Source of the DNA: Anaerofustis butyriciformans
GTDB taxonomy: Bacteria > Bacillota > Clostridia > Eubacteriales > Anaerofustaceae
DNA: 64,000 nt
Assembly (NCBI RefSeq): GCF_036289385.1
Contig: NZ_JAYFFH010000004.1
Coordinates: 124,001-188,000, forward strand
Direction: 5' to 3'
A program made the position numbers and the translations under genes. The notes beneath the pieces were generated by a model. It had not been told where the DNA came from, searched no databases, and saw only the letters and a list, made by a program, of their open reading frames with translations. Within the stretch, counting starts at the first letter, position 1. Each line of letters begins with the position of its first letter. Shown here one piece after another: positions 1 to 8,488 of this stretch.

Positions 1-1413
1 CCTGTAATAAATAAAATAGACCTTCCAAGCGCCGATCCTGAAATGGCAAGAAGAGAAATTGAAGACTATATTGGTCTTCCTGCTGATGAAGCACCGCTTA
101 TTTCAGCAAAAGAAGGAATAAACATAGAAGATGTTTTGGAAGCAATAGTAAAAGATATTCCATCTCCAAAAGAAAATAACAAACAACCACTTAGAGGACT
201 TATTTTTGACTCATATTATGATCAATATAAAGGGGTTGTTATAAGTACAAGAATAGTTGACGGTGAAATCAAAAAAGGTACAAAAATTAGATTTTACGCA
301 ACAGGAAAAGAATTTGAAGTTGAAGAAGTTGGAATCTTTACAAGCACTTTAACTCCTGTAACAAAACTTGAAAGCGGAGATGTAGGATATGTATGTGCCA
401 GCATTAAAAATGTTGAAGACACCAGAGTTGGGGATACAATAATGGATGCTGATAATATGGCAAGTGAACCGCTACCTGGATATAAAAGCATTACTCCAAT
501 GGTTTACTGCGGTATCTATCCTGCTGACGGAAGCAAATATGAGGACTTAAAAGAAGCTTTAGGAAAACTTAAATTAAACGATGCTTCTTTATTATATGAA
601 CCTGAAACTTCAGTTGCATTAGGATTTGGTTTTAGATGCGGATTTTTGGGACTTTTACACTTAGAAGTAACACAACAAAGAATAGACAGAGAATATAATA
701 TAGATATTGTAACAACAACTCCAAGCGTTATATATCATGTAACAAAAACAGACGGTAGTGAACTTAAAGTAGACAACCCTACAAACCTTCCTCCAATTCA
801 AGAAATAAGTTACATGGAAGAACCTTTTGTTGATGCCAATATAATGCTTCCAAGTGAATATGTTGGAGCTGTTATGGAAATTTGTCAAAATAAAAGAGGC
901 ATTTACAAAACAATGGACTACATTGATGAAAACAGAGTTAACTTAAAATATGAAATGCCTTTAAATGAAATTATTTACGATTTCTTTGATACATTAAAAT
1001 CAAGAACAAAAGGATATGCTTCTCTTGATTATGAACTACTTGATTATAGAAAGTCAGACCTTGTAAAACTTGATATACTTCTAAACGGAGAAATGGTAGA
1101 TGCGCTTTCATTTATTGTTCACCGTGACAAAGCTCAAGCAAGAGGAAGACTTATTGTAAAAAAACTTAAAGAAGAAATTCCAAGACAAATGTTTGAAATA
1201 CCTATTCAAGCAGCAATAGGCGGAAAAATCATCGCAAGAGAAACCGTTAGAGCTTTAAGAAAAGACGTTTTAGCGAAATGTTACGGCGGAGATATTTCAA
1301 GAAAAAGAAAACTTCTTGAAAAACAAAAAGAAGGGAAAAAGAAAATGCGTCAAGTTGGTAAAGTTGAAGTACCTCAAGATGCATTTACGGCAGTGCTTAA
1401 ATTAGATGAATAA
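1..1413 (+). CDS. lepA: Elongation factor 4 (LepA), 5' end cut by window edge
   Basis: LepA (EF4) is a translational GTPase that acts on stalled or wrongly translocated ribosomes. The frame is open from the first base, so roughly 130 N-terminal residues (P-loop and switch regions) lie outside; 470 residues remain. The visible part opens with the guanine-specificity motif NKID at residues 4-7, followed by the domain II barrel, the EF-G III/V-like domains and the LepA-specific C-terminal domain ending near QVGKVEVPQDAF. An ATG at 43 is internal to the conserved protein and is not the start. The stop overlaps the hemW start by eight bases, so the two genes are probably co-transcribed. The hrcA-grpE-dnaK genes that often follow lepA-hemW in Bacillota are not here. 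Confidence 0.97.
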   Translation, partial: PVINKIDLPSADPEMARREIEDYIGLPADEAPLISAKEGINIEDVLEAIVKDIPSPKENNKQPLRGLIFDSYYDQYKGVVISTRIVDGEIKKGTKIRFYATGKEFEVEEVGIFTSTLTPVTKLESGDVGYVCASIKNVEDTRVGDTIMDADNMASEPLPGYKSITPMVYCGIYPADGSKYEDLKEALGKLKLNDASLLYEPETSVALGFGFRCGFLGLLHLEVTQQRIDREYNIDIVTTTPSVIYHVTKTDGSELKVDNPTNLPPIQEISYMEEPFVDANIMLPSEYVGAVMEICQNKRGIYKTMDYIDENRVNLKYEMPLNEIIYDFFDTLKSRTKGYASLDYELLDYRKSDLVKLDILLNGEMVDALSFIVHRDKAQARGRLIVKKLKEEIPRQMFEIPIQAAIGGKIIARETVRALRKDVLAKCYGGDISRKRKLLEKQKEGKKKMRQVGKVEVPQDAFTAVLKLDE

Positions 1414-2536
1414 TATTTCAATATATATACACACACCATTTTGTAAACATAAATGTTATTACTGTGATTTTGCTTCTTATGCAAATAGCGAAAGCTACAT
1501 TAAAGATTATTATGAAGCATTAGGTAAAGAAATTCTTTTAAAAAAAGAACAGCTAAAGAGTAGAAGTATTTCTACTCTTTATTTTGGCGGAGGAACTCCT
1601 AGTTATGTAGACAGCAAATATATAGGTGAAATCATAAATATCATTAAATCAAATTTTAATTTTGAGGATAATGCTGAAGTAACAATAGAGCTTAATCCCG
1701 AAAGTTTAACAAAAGAAAAACTTCAAGATTACAAAAATTTTGGTTTTAACCGCTTAAGTATGGGATTACAATCTGCAAATAATGAAACTTTAAAAAAGAT
1801 AGGAAGAATTCACACAGTAGAGAAATTTAAAGAAGCTTTTCTCCTTTCAAGAGAAGAAGGCTTTAACAATATAAACGTAGATTTAATGTTTTCTCTACCG
1901 AATGAAAAATTAATAAATTTTATTGATTCTTTAGAATTTGTATTGTCCCTCAGTCCAGAACATATTTCTACCTATTCTCTTATATTGGAAAAAGGTACAA
2001 AGCTTTACGATTATTATACAAACAACAATATAGAGCAAAATGATAATTTAGACAGACAAATGTATCATTATTTAATACAAAAATTAAATGAATATGGATA
2101 TAATCAATATGAAATTTCGAACTTTGCAAAAGATGGATATGAAAGCAGACATAATTTAAGATGTTGGGACTTTTATGATTATGTAGGATTTGGGAGCAAT
2201 GCTTCAAGCTTTAATGATAATAAACGAAGTACAAATAAAGAAAATATAAAAGATTATATTGAAGACATAAAAAAAGATACTATTCCAATAAAAGAAGAAC
2301 ATATACTTACAAATGAAGAATTAATTGGAGATTATATTATGCTAGCATTAAGAAAAACAAAAGGCTTAGACATAGATGATTTTAATAAAAAGTTTAATTT
2401 AGATTTTGAGGATAAATATAAAGACAAAATAAATAAATTTAAAGAAATGAGACTTGTGCAAATAAAAAACAATCATTTTTCTTTAACATATAGAGGACTG
2501 GATTTTGCAAATGTTGTAATGATGGAGTTCATATAA
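1406..2536 (+). CDS. hemW: HemW, radical SAM heme chaperone (coproporphyrinogen III oxidase-like)
   Basis: HemW is a cytoplasmic radical SAM protein related to the anaerobic coproporphyrinogen oxidase HemN and known in several bacteria as a heme chaperone. The 376-residue product has the iron-sulfur motif C13-x3-C17-x2-C20 followed by D-F; HemN has a fourth Cys at that end, so this points to HemW. The glycine-rich SAM-binding stretch GGGTPS follows near residue 63 and the HemN C-terminal domain lies after residue 300. The start ATG overlaps the end of lepA and no clear Shine-Dalgarno sequence precedes it, so translation is probably coupled. A hairpin terminator follows immediately. Whether this organism makes or uses heme cannot be told from the window. 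Confidence 0.92.
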   Translation: MNNISIYIHTPFCKHKCYYCDFASYANSESYIKDYYEALGKEILLKKEQLKSRSISTLYFGGGTPSYVDSKYIGEIINIIKSNFNFEDNAEVTIELNPESLTKEKLQDYKNFGFNRLSMGLQSANNETLKKIGRIHTVEKFKEAFLLSREEGFNNINVDLMFSLPNEKLINFIDSLEFVLSLSPEHISTYSLILEKGTKLYDYYTNNNIEQNDNLDRQMYHYLIQKLNEYGYNQYEISNFAKDGYESRHNLRCWDFYDYVGFGSNASSFNDNKRSTNKENIKDYIEDIKKDTIPIKEEHILTNEELIGDYIMLALRKTKGLDIDDFNKKFNLDFEDKYKDKINKFKEMRLVQIKNNHFSLTYRGLDFANVVMMEFI

Positions 2537-2540
2537 AAAA

Positions 2541-2564
2541 AGCACTGAAATCAGTGCTTTTTTA
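2541..2564. terminator. Bidirectional terminator, hemW / orr
   Basis: An 8-bp perfect stem (AGCACTGA, loop AA, TCAGTGCT) is flanked by A-rich and T-rich runs on both sides, so it can end transcripts of hemW on the plus strand and of the convergent ornithine racemase gene on the minus strand. The orr stop codon lies in the T-run. Confidence 0.85.
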
Positions 2565-3638
2565 TTTTGATTTAAAATGAACATATTCTCTTTCAACATA
2601 ATTACTTGTCATTGCCGCAAGAGCTGCACCATAATCAAGTTTAAAAGATATTACATCACCAAGCTTATACATCTTATCAGCATTTGTTAAATCAAGTATA
2701 GTATGATCGCTGCTTGCTCCCAAAATTTCTATATCACTATCAACAGGCTGCATCCCCTCTGTCTTTACGTCTTGTCTTCCAATGGCAACAATTGCTCTTC
2801 TCATTGTTCCTTTATTCGTAAATTCAGGAGTATTCCCAAATGCATCCATACCAATTTCTCCAATTGGAACAGAAGGTTTTTCTTTTAATTCCACTATTTG
2901 AGCTTCTAAAATAAAGTTATCATGATAAAGCCCCTCTACAGGTTTACCATAACTTGTTTCATTCCCAAGCAAAATGACTTCACCAAGTCTTAAATTGTTT
3001 ATTCCGCTTATCATCTCTCCACTTTCAACTAAAGTATAAGAACTTGAATTACCTCCTGAAACAACTTTTAACTCAATATCAAAATCTTCTTCGATTCTTT
3101 CTTTAATTTTAACAAGTTTTGAAAGATTATCAGGTCTTGGAATAACACCACCAAAACAAGTAAGATTTGTTCCTATTCCATAAAGCTCAATATTTTTAAG
3201 CTGTAATATTTTATCTATATCACTATATAAATCATCAGTACTAAAATAACCTTCCCTTAAATCCCCAAGATCTACCATTAAAATAACTTTATGTACTTTA
3301 TTTTGTTTATATGCTTCTTTATTTAATAGTCTTATTGTTTTTAATTCGCTGTTTAAAGATACATCACTATATCTGATAACATCTTCTATTTCACATTCCA
3401 TAGGAATTCTTATAAGCCATTTTTGCATATTGAAACAACTTAACTTTTTAAGATTTTCAATTCTGGAATCACCAAATGCATTTGCTCCACCTGTAACAAA
3501 ACATTCTGCAATATTCTCGTCCGCCAAAAACATCTTTGTTACAGCCGTTACATTAATATCGTACTTTGCACATTTTTCACATACTTTTGAAGTATTCTCC
3601 CTTATTCCTGCTAAGTTTATTTTAATTTTGGGAAACAT
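2562..3638 (-). CDS. orr: Ornithine racemase (PLP-dependent, alanine-racemase fold)
   Basis: The 358-residue product belongs to the alanine/ornithine racemase family with an N-terminal PLP-binding TIM barrel. The likely PLP lysine is K35 in TAVTKMF. Ornithine racemase interconverts L- and D-ornithine and feeds the D-ornithine aminomutase branch of ornithine fermentation in amino-acid-degrading Clostridia. The start was set at 3638 because AGGAG lies at normal distance upstream; an upstream ATG at 3680 would put the Shine-Dalgarno sequence and the promoter inside the gene. It is transcribed divergently from arginine deiminase and ornithine carbamoyltransferase, which make ornithine, and this supports ornithine over alanine as substrate. 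The substrate is inferred; other amino-acid racemases of this fold are possible. Confidence 0.8.
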   Translation of the reverse strand: MFPKIKINLAGIRENTSKVCEKCAKYDINVTAVTKMFLADENIAECFVTGGANAFGDSRIENLKKLSCFNMQKWLIRIPMECEIEDVIRYSDVSLNSELKTIRLLNKEAYKQNKVHKVILMVDLGDLREGYFSTDDLYSDIDKILQLKNIELYGIGTNLTCFGGVIPRPDNLSKLVKIKERIEEDFDIELKVVSGGNSSSYTLVESGEMISGINNLRLGEVILLGNETSYGKPVEGLYHDNFILEAQIVELKEKPSVPIGEIGMDAFGNTPEFTNKGTMRRAIVAIGRQDVKTEGMQPVDSDIEILGASSDHTILDLTNADKMYKLGDVISFKLDYGAALAAMTSNYVEREYVHFKSK

Positions 3639-3662
3639 AATATTACTCCTTTTATATAAAGT

Positions 3663-3691
3663 TTTATAAATTTTTTTCAATCTTGTTTCAA
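3663..3691 (-). promoter_or_regulatory. Sigma-A type promoter of orr
   Basis: On the minus strand TTGAAA (3686-3691) is followed after exactly 17 bases by TATAAA (3663-3668). Transcription would start near 3656, leaving a leader of about 18 bases that holds the AGGAG site. It overlaps the rejected upstream ATG of orr. Confidence 0.65.
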
Positions 3692-3768
3692 TACCATGTT
3701 ATAATATGTTAATATATTACAGTATAGATATTATTATATCAAAAAAAAAATAAAAAAAGTAGGTTATT

Positions 3769-4986
3769 ATGGATAAATTATTAATTAACAATGAAATTGG
3801 TAAATTAAAAAAAATATTACTTCATAGACCGGGCTTTGAACTTGATAGAATTACACCTGACGATCTAAAAGAAGTTTTATTTGATGACATCCCTTGGATG
3901 AGCAGGATGAGAAAAGAACATGATGGTTTCGCAAATATCCTAAGACAAACAGGAACGGAAGTATTATATGTAACAGATTGTTTACTTCACGTTATAAGTA
4001 ATAATAAACAAGCAAAAGAAGAGCTTGTTGACATTGTATTAAGAGAAGTACAATATGACGATATAACTGTTATGGGACTTAGAGAATTTTTATTAAGCCT
4101 TGATAATAAAGAACTTATAAGATGTGTTATTGCAGGACTTAGCGAAAGCGAAATAAAATCAAACAGAGTTACATTATCTGATTATATGCAAGATAAATAC
4201 CCTTATTATTTTAAACCAATACCAAATCTTTACTTCATGAGAGATGTAGGGGTTGTAATAAAAAATGGTGTTGCTTTTTCTAAAATGAGAACTCATATTA
4301 GAAGAAGAGAAAGTTTAATAATAAGACTTATTTATAAATATCATCCTGATTTTTCAGGTTCTCCTGTATATTTTGACAACGAAAGAGAGAGAATGACTCT
4401 TGAAGGCGGGGACGTTCTTATTTTAAGTAAAGAATGTGTTCTTGTAGGTTTTTCAGAAAGAACATCTCTTGAAGGAATAGACAGGCTTGCACAAAATCTT
4501 TTAACTTCAGGTAGTGGAGTTAAGAAAGTATTAGCTGTAAAAATACCACATGAAAGAGCATTTATGCATCTTGATACGGTATTTACAATGGTAGACTATG
4601 ATAAATTCATAATCTTCCCTAATATATTAAAAGACATTGAAGTGGTAAGTATAACAGCAGGAGAAAAAAACACATTAAAATACGAACAAGAAGAAAGCTT
4701 AAAAACAGCGCTTGCAAAAGCTTTAAATCTTCCAAGCGTAAAACTTATAAAAAGCGGTGGCAGCAGCAGTGTTATTTCAGCCAGAGAACAATGGAATGAC
4801 AGCACAAACACACTTGCCATTTCCCCTGGAGTTGTTATAACATATAACAGAAATGAAATTTCAAACGAAATACTTGACAGAAACGGTATTAAGGTTCTTT
4901 CAATAGAAGGAAGCGAACTTGTAAGAGGAAGAGGCGGCCCAAGATGTATGAGCATGCCTTTAGTTAGAGAAGACATAGAATTTTAG
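3769..4986 (+). CDS. arcA: Arginine deiminase
   Basis: ArcA hydrolyses arginine to citrulline and ammonia, the first step of the arginine deiminase pathway. The 405-residue length is typical. The family signatures are present in order: FMRDVG near residue 158, LEGGDVL with the catalytic Glu/Asp region near 210, HLDTVFTM with the catalytic His near 270, and the nucleophilic Cys393 in GPRCMSMPL. The ATG at 3769 is preceded by a modest AGTAGG site; a TATAAT lies at 3700-3705 but lacks a good -35 at standard spacing. The gene is followed after nine bases by the carbamoyltransferase gene. No carbamate kinase (arcC) or arginine/ornithine antiporter (arcD) gene is in the window, so the energy-conserving step must be encoded elsewhere. 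Confidence 0.96.
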   Translation: MDKLLINNEIGKLKKILLHRPGFELDRITPDDLKEVLFDDIPWMSRMRKEHDGFANILRQTGTEVLYVTDCLLHVISNNKQAKEELVDIVLREVQYDDITVMGLREFLLSLDNKELIRCVIAGLSESEIKSNRVTLSDYMQDKYPYYFKPIPNLYFMRDVGVVIKNGVAFSKMRTHIRRRESLIIRLIYKYHPDFSGSPVYFDNERERMTLEGGDVLILSKECVLVGFSERTSLEGIDRLAQNLLTSGSGVKKVLAVKIPHERAFMHLDTVFTMVDYDKFIIFPNILKDIEVVSITAGEKNTLKYEQEESLKTALAKALNLPSVKLIKSGGSSSVISAREQWNDSTNTLAISPGVVITYNRNEISNEILDRNGIKVLSIEGSELVRGRGGPRCMSMPLVREDIEF

Positions 4987-4995
4987 GAGGAACAA

Positions 4996-6003
4996 ATGAG
5001 CGTTAATTTAAAAGGAAGAAGTTTTTTAACACTTAGAGACTATACAACAGAAGAAATTAAATTTTTACTTGATTTGGCAAAAGAACTTAAAGCAAAGAAA
5101 AAAAGAGGTGAAATCGGTGATTTACTAAAAGGTAAAAACATCGTCTTACTTTTTGAAAAAACATCAACAAGAACAAGATGTGCATTTGAAACAGCAGCAT
5201 ATGACGAAGGTGCTCATGCAACATTTTTAACAAATTCACAAATGGGTAAAAAAGAATCTTTAGAAGATACAGCAAAAGTTCTTGGAAGAATGTTTGATGG
5301 TATTGAATTCAGAGGTTTTAAACAAGAAACAGTTGAAGACCTTGCCAAATATTCAGGAGTTCCTGTTTGGAATGGTCTAACAGATTTATATCATCCAACA
5401 CAACTTCTTGCAGATGTTCTTACAATGTATGAAAACATCGATAAAGACAACAACAACGACATGAAACTTACTTATGTTGGAGATGCAAGAAACAACGTAT
5501 CAAATTCTTTACTAATAGGATGCGCAAAACTTGGAATAAATTTTGCTGCGGCAGCTCCAAAATCTTTATGGCCTGATGAAAATCTAGTAAAAGAAATGGA
5601 AGAAATCGCAAAAGAAAACGGAAGCACAATTCTTATAACAGATAATGTTGATGAAGCCGTTAAAGATGCCGACGCAATATATACAGATATTTGGGTATCA
5701 ATGGGTGAAGAAGATAAATTTGAAGAAAGAATCAATCTTTTAAAAGATTATCAAGTTAACATGGATATGCTTAAAAAGACTGGAAATGAAAATGTAATAT
5801 TCTTACACTGTCTACCTTCTTTCCATGACTTAAATACTGAAATAGGAAAAGATGTTTATGAAAAATATGGATTAAAAGAAATGGAAGTAACTGATGAAGT
5901 ATTCAGAAGTAAACATTCAAAAGTATTTGATGAAGCAGAAAACAGAATGCATACAATTAAAGCAGTAATGTGTGCTACACTTTCAGATAAATTATATGAA
6001 TAA
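4996..6003 (+). CDS. arcB: Ornithine carbamoyltransferase
   Basis: This enzyme interconverts ornithine plus carbamoyl phosphate with citrulline plus phosphate; next to arcA it most likely runs in the catabolic direction. The 335-residue protein shows the carbamoyl-phosphate site STRTR at residues 57-61, HPTQ at 133-136 and the HCLP motif at 271-274. AGGAGG overlaps the arcA stop codon and lies six bases before the ATG, so the two genes form an operon. A biosynthetic role (argF) cannot be excluded from sequence, but no other arginine biosynthesis gene is nearby. Its product ornithine is the substrate expected for the divergently encoded racemase. Confidence 0.94.
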   Translation: MSVNLKGRSFLTLRDYTTEEIKFLLDLAKELKAKKKRGEIGDLLKGKNIVLLFEKTSTRTRCAFETAAYDEGAHATFLTNSQMGKKESLEDTAKVLGRMFDGIEFRGFKQETVEDLAKYSGVPVWNGLTDLYHPTQLLADVLTMYENIDKDNNNDMKLTYVGDARNNVSNSLLIGCAKLGINFAAAAPKSLWPDENLVKEMEEIAKENGSTILITDNVDEAVKDADAIYTDIWVSMGEEDKFEERINLLKDYQVNMDMLKKTGNENVIFLHCLPSFHDLNTEIGKDVYEKYGLKEMEVTDEVFRSKHSKVFDEAENRMHTIKAVMCATLSDKLYE

Positions 6004-6012
6004 GATAAAAAA

Positions 6013-6037
6013 AGAACAGCTAAGCTGTTCTTTTTTT
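6013..6037. terminator. Bidirectional terminator, arcB / recA
   Basis: The arms AGAACAGC and GCTGTTCT close a 3-base loop and are flanked by A-run and T-run, serving the convergent ends of arcB and recA. The recA stop codon sits in the T-run. Confidence 0.88.
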
Positions 6038-7055
6038 ATTCTTCAATATTTTCTTCTTCTTCATGAGTTCTTCCAAGAACTTCATCTAATACTAAGTTTT
6101 CTATAATCTTAGCAGTTTCCGGATTATCTTTAAGGAATTGTTTTGCTTTATCTCTTCCTTGTCCTATTTTTTCATCTTGATAAGAATACCAAGCTCCTGC
6201 TTTTTTGATAATACCGTATTTTGCCGCCATATCAACTATATCGCCTTCTCTTGATATTCCTTTTCCATACATAATATCAAATTCAGCAATTTTAAATGGT
6301 GGTGCAACTTTATTTTTTACGACTTTAACTTTTGTTCTGTTGCCTATAATGTCTTGACCGCTTTTTATTGAATCAACTCTTCTTACCTCAAGTCTTACTG
6401 AAGAATAGAATTTAAGAGCTCTACCTCCCGGAGTAACTTCAGGATTACCAAACATTACCCCTACTTTTTCTCTTAATTGATTTATAAATATAGCTGTTGT
6501 ATTTGATTTATTTATTGCTCCCGCAAGTTTTCTCAAAGCTTGAGACATAAGTCTTGCTTGTAAACCTACATGACTATCTCCCATATCTCCTTCGATTTCA
6601 GCTTTTGGAACCAATGCAGCAACAGAGTCCACAACTACAACATCAATTGCAGAACTTCTTACAAGTGCTTCTGTTATTTCAAGAGCTTGTTCTCCTGTAT
6701 CTGGCTGAGAAACAATTAATTCATCTATATTAACACCAAGAGCTTCTGCATATACAGGGTCAAGAGCATGCTCAGCATCTATAAAAGCGGCAACTCCACC
6801 GGCTTTTTGTGCTTCTGCAACAACGTGTAATGCCACTGTTGTTTTACCTGAAGATTCAGGTCCATATATTTCGATAATTCTTCCTCTTGGAAGTCCGCCT
6901 ACCCCAAGGGCAGCATCAAGAGAAATTGAGGATGTAGAAATTGTATCAATAGTAACAGCCGGCTTATCACCAAGCTTCATTATCGCACCTTTCCCAAAAC
7001 TACTTTCTATATTTTTCATTGCAAGCTCTAAGGCTTTTTCTTTATCTGGATTCAT
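6036..7055 (-). CDS. recA: Recombinase RecA
   Basis: RecA forms filaments on single-stranded DNA, catalyses strand exchange and triggers LexA self-cleavage. The 339-residue protein has the Walker A motif GPESSGKT at 65-72, the Walker B region VVVDSVAAL, the DNA-binding L2 region with MFGNPEVTPGG, and an acidic C-terminal tail (EEEENIEE) typical of bacterial RecA. AAAGGA precedes the ATG at about ten bases. It lies just downstream of cinA, an order common in Bacillota, but has its own promoter and an SOS-box-like operator in the 55-base gap. Confidence 0.98.
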   Translation of the reverse strand: MNPDKEKALELAMKNIESSFGKGAIMKLGDKPAVTIDTISTSSISLDAALGVGGLPRGRIIEIYGPESSGKTTVALHVVAEAQKAGGVAAFIDAEHALDPVYAEALGVNIDELIVSQPDTGEQALEITEALVRSSAIDVVVVDSVAALVPKAEIEGDMGDSHVGLQARLMSQALRKLAGAINKSNTTAIFINQLREKVGVMFGNPEVTPGGRALKFYSSVRLEVRRVDSIKSGQDIIGNRTKVKVVKNKVAPPFKIAEFDIMYGKGISREGDIVDMAAKYGIIKKAGAWYSYQDEKIGQGRDKAKQFLKDNPETAKIIENLVLDEVLGRTHEEEENIEE

Positions 7056-7071
7056 ATCTTAACGTCCTTTC

Positions 7072-7083
7072 AAACATTTGTTC
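7072..7083 (-). promoter_or_regulatory. SOS (LexA) box of recA
   Basis: The minus strand reads GAACAAATGTTT, which fits the Bacillus-type LexA operator pattern GAAC-RNRY-GTTY. It lies at the expected transcription start of recA, 17 bases before the start codon. The same twelve bases, plus the next G, recur upstream of the Y-family polymerase gene at 38799-38810. Confidence 0.75.
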
Positions 7084-7089
7084 TTATAT

Positions 7090-7118
7090 ATTATACAATT
7101 ACTTTAAAAATTAGTCAA
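7090..7118 (-). promoter_or_regulatory. Sigma-A type promoter of recA
   Basis: On the minus strand TTGACT (7113-7118) and TATAAT (7090-7095) are separated by 17 bases. The -35 element overlaps the last codons of cinA, and the SOS box sits at the predicted start site, so LexA could block initiation directly. Confidence 0.78.
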
Positions 7119-8358
7119 TATTTTCATCAATTATTTTTAATATATTATTAATTGCATAATATGCGCTTCTTGTTTGAACTCTTTTTCTTTCACCTGTTAT
7201 GTTGTAAAGTTTTGAAGTTACTTTTCCATTATAATAAAATCCCATATACACTGTTCCTACAGGTTTTTCTTCACTTCCTCCTCCCGGGCCTGCAATACCG
7301 CTTATGGAAATTGCAACATCAGTGTTAAAACGTTTGGCACATCCTACAACCATCTCTTCTACGCAGTTTGTACTTACCGCACCATACTTCTTTAGAGTTT
7401 CTTCTTTTACACCAAGAAGGGAGTGTTTTACTTCGTTTGTATATGTAACTGCACTACCCATAAAAACTTCACTTGCTCCTGCAATTTCTGTAATATAGCT
7501 TGCAAGGAGACCTCCCGTACAAGATTCTGCACAAGAAAAAGTAAGTCCTTTTTCTTTTAATGTTGCAATTAATTTTTGAGGAAGAGTTTCTCCTTTAACA
7601 GAATAAATATATTCTTTAAAGTTACTTGTTATTATTTCATCTACCTTGTCCAAGTTTTCAACCGCATGCTTTAAGTTATCAGCTTTTGAAACGGCTTTAA
7701 CTTTTACACCGCTGTCATTAAAGTATGTATTTACGTTTACCCCTTCAATATCAGGAAGCAAATCTCTTAATCTATATTCTATTTCAGATTCACCAATACC
7801 TGAAGTCATATAATCTTTTACGGCAAAGAATTTATTTAATTTATTAACCAAGTATTCTTTAATATGTTTATAATACATATTTGTATTTTCTCTTGGTGGT
7901 CCAGGAAGCATAATAATCATTTTATCTTCAATTTCAAGAAGCGCTCCGGGAGCAGTTCCTCTGTCGTTATCTAAAATTTTTGCTCCTTTTGGGAATAATG
8001 CTTGTCTATAATTATTAGGTGTTAAAACGTAATCTTTTCCTTTTCTGATAAAATAACTTTCAACGTGTTTTCTTGCTTCTTCATTCTCTTCCAAAGGTCT
8101 GTTTGTAACCTTTGCAATGGCTTCTTTTGTCATATCGTCCAAAGTTGGTCCAAGACCTCCTGTTGTAATGATAACATCACTTAATTTAACCGCATCCATA
8201 AATGCGCCTTCTACCATATCTTCGTCATCACTTACAACCACATGTTTAACAACTTCAATTCCTATTTCAGTAAGTTCTTTTGCAAAAAAAGTACCATTTG
8301 AGTTTAATACATCTCCACATAAAACTTCATCGCCTATGCACATTATTGTCGCTTTCAT
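7111..8358 (-). CDS. cinA: CinA family protein (competence/damage-inducible; NMN deamidase)
   Basis: The 415-residue protein has the usual two-domain CinA layout: an N-terminal molybdopterin-binding/MoaB-like domain (residues 1-170, with GDEVLCGD and TTGGLGPTLDD) and a C-terminal CinA amidase domain (about 250-410, with SCAESCTGGLLAS and ISGIAGPGGGSEEKPVG). The C-terminal domain is the PncC-type nicotinamide mononucleotide amidase that recycles the NAD breakdown product NMN; the N-terminal domain has been linked to ADP-ribose pyrophosphatase activity. AAAGGAG precedes the ATG. Its position just upstream of recA is common in Bacillota. Confidence 0.93.
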   Translation of the reverse strand: MKATIMCIGDEVLCGDVLNSNGTFFAKELTEIGIEVVKHVVVSDDEDMVEGAFMDAVKLSDVIITTGGLGPTLDDMTKEAIAKVTNRPLEENEEARKHVESYFIRKGKDYVLTPNNYRQALFPKGAKILDNDRGTAPGALLEIEDKMIIMLPGPPRENTNMYYKHIKEYLVNKLNKFFAVKDYMTSGIGESEIEYRLRDLLPDIEGVNVNTYFNDSGVKVKAVSKADNLKHAVENLDKVDEIITSNFKEYIYSVKGETLPQKLIATLKEKGLTFSCAESCTGGLLASYITEIAGASEVFMGSAVTYTNEVKHSLLGVKEETLKKYGAVSTNCVEEMVVGCAKRFNTDVAISISGIAGPGGGSEEKPVGTVYMGFYYNGKVTSKLYNITGERKRVQTRSAYYAINNILKIIDENID

Positions 8359-8460
8359 ATTTTCTCCTTTAACACATAAATTTACATTGCTATTTTAAAT
8401 TATACTATTTAAAAATTCAAAATTACAGTATATATAATTAAATTATTCATTATTTTTATA

Positions 8461-8488
8461 AAAAAAAGACTCTATTAAGAGTCTTTTT
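8461..8488 (-). terminator. Terminator of uvrA
   Basis: The arms AAAGACTCT (8465-8473) and AGAGTCTTT enclose a short loop, and on the minus strand the stem is followed by a T-run. It lies directly after the uvrA stop codon and separates uvrA from cinA. Confidence 0.82.

Noticed and set aside
3683..3705. TTGTTT/TATAAT promoter for arcA
   Set aside because: The two boxes are only 11 bases apart; the TATAAT may be used but the pair does not form a standard promoter.
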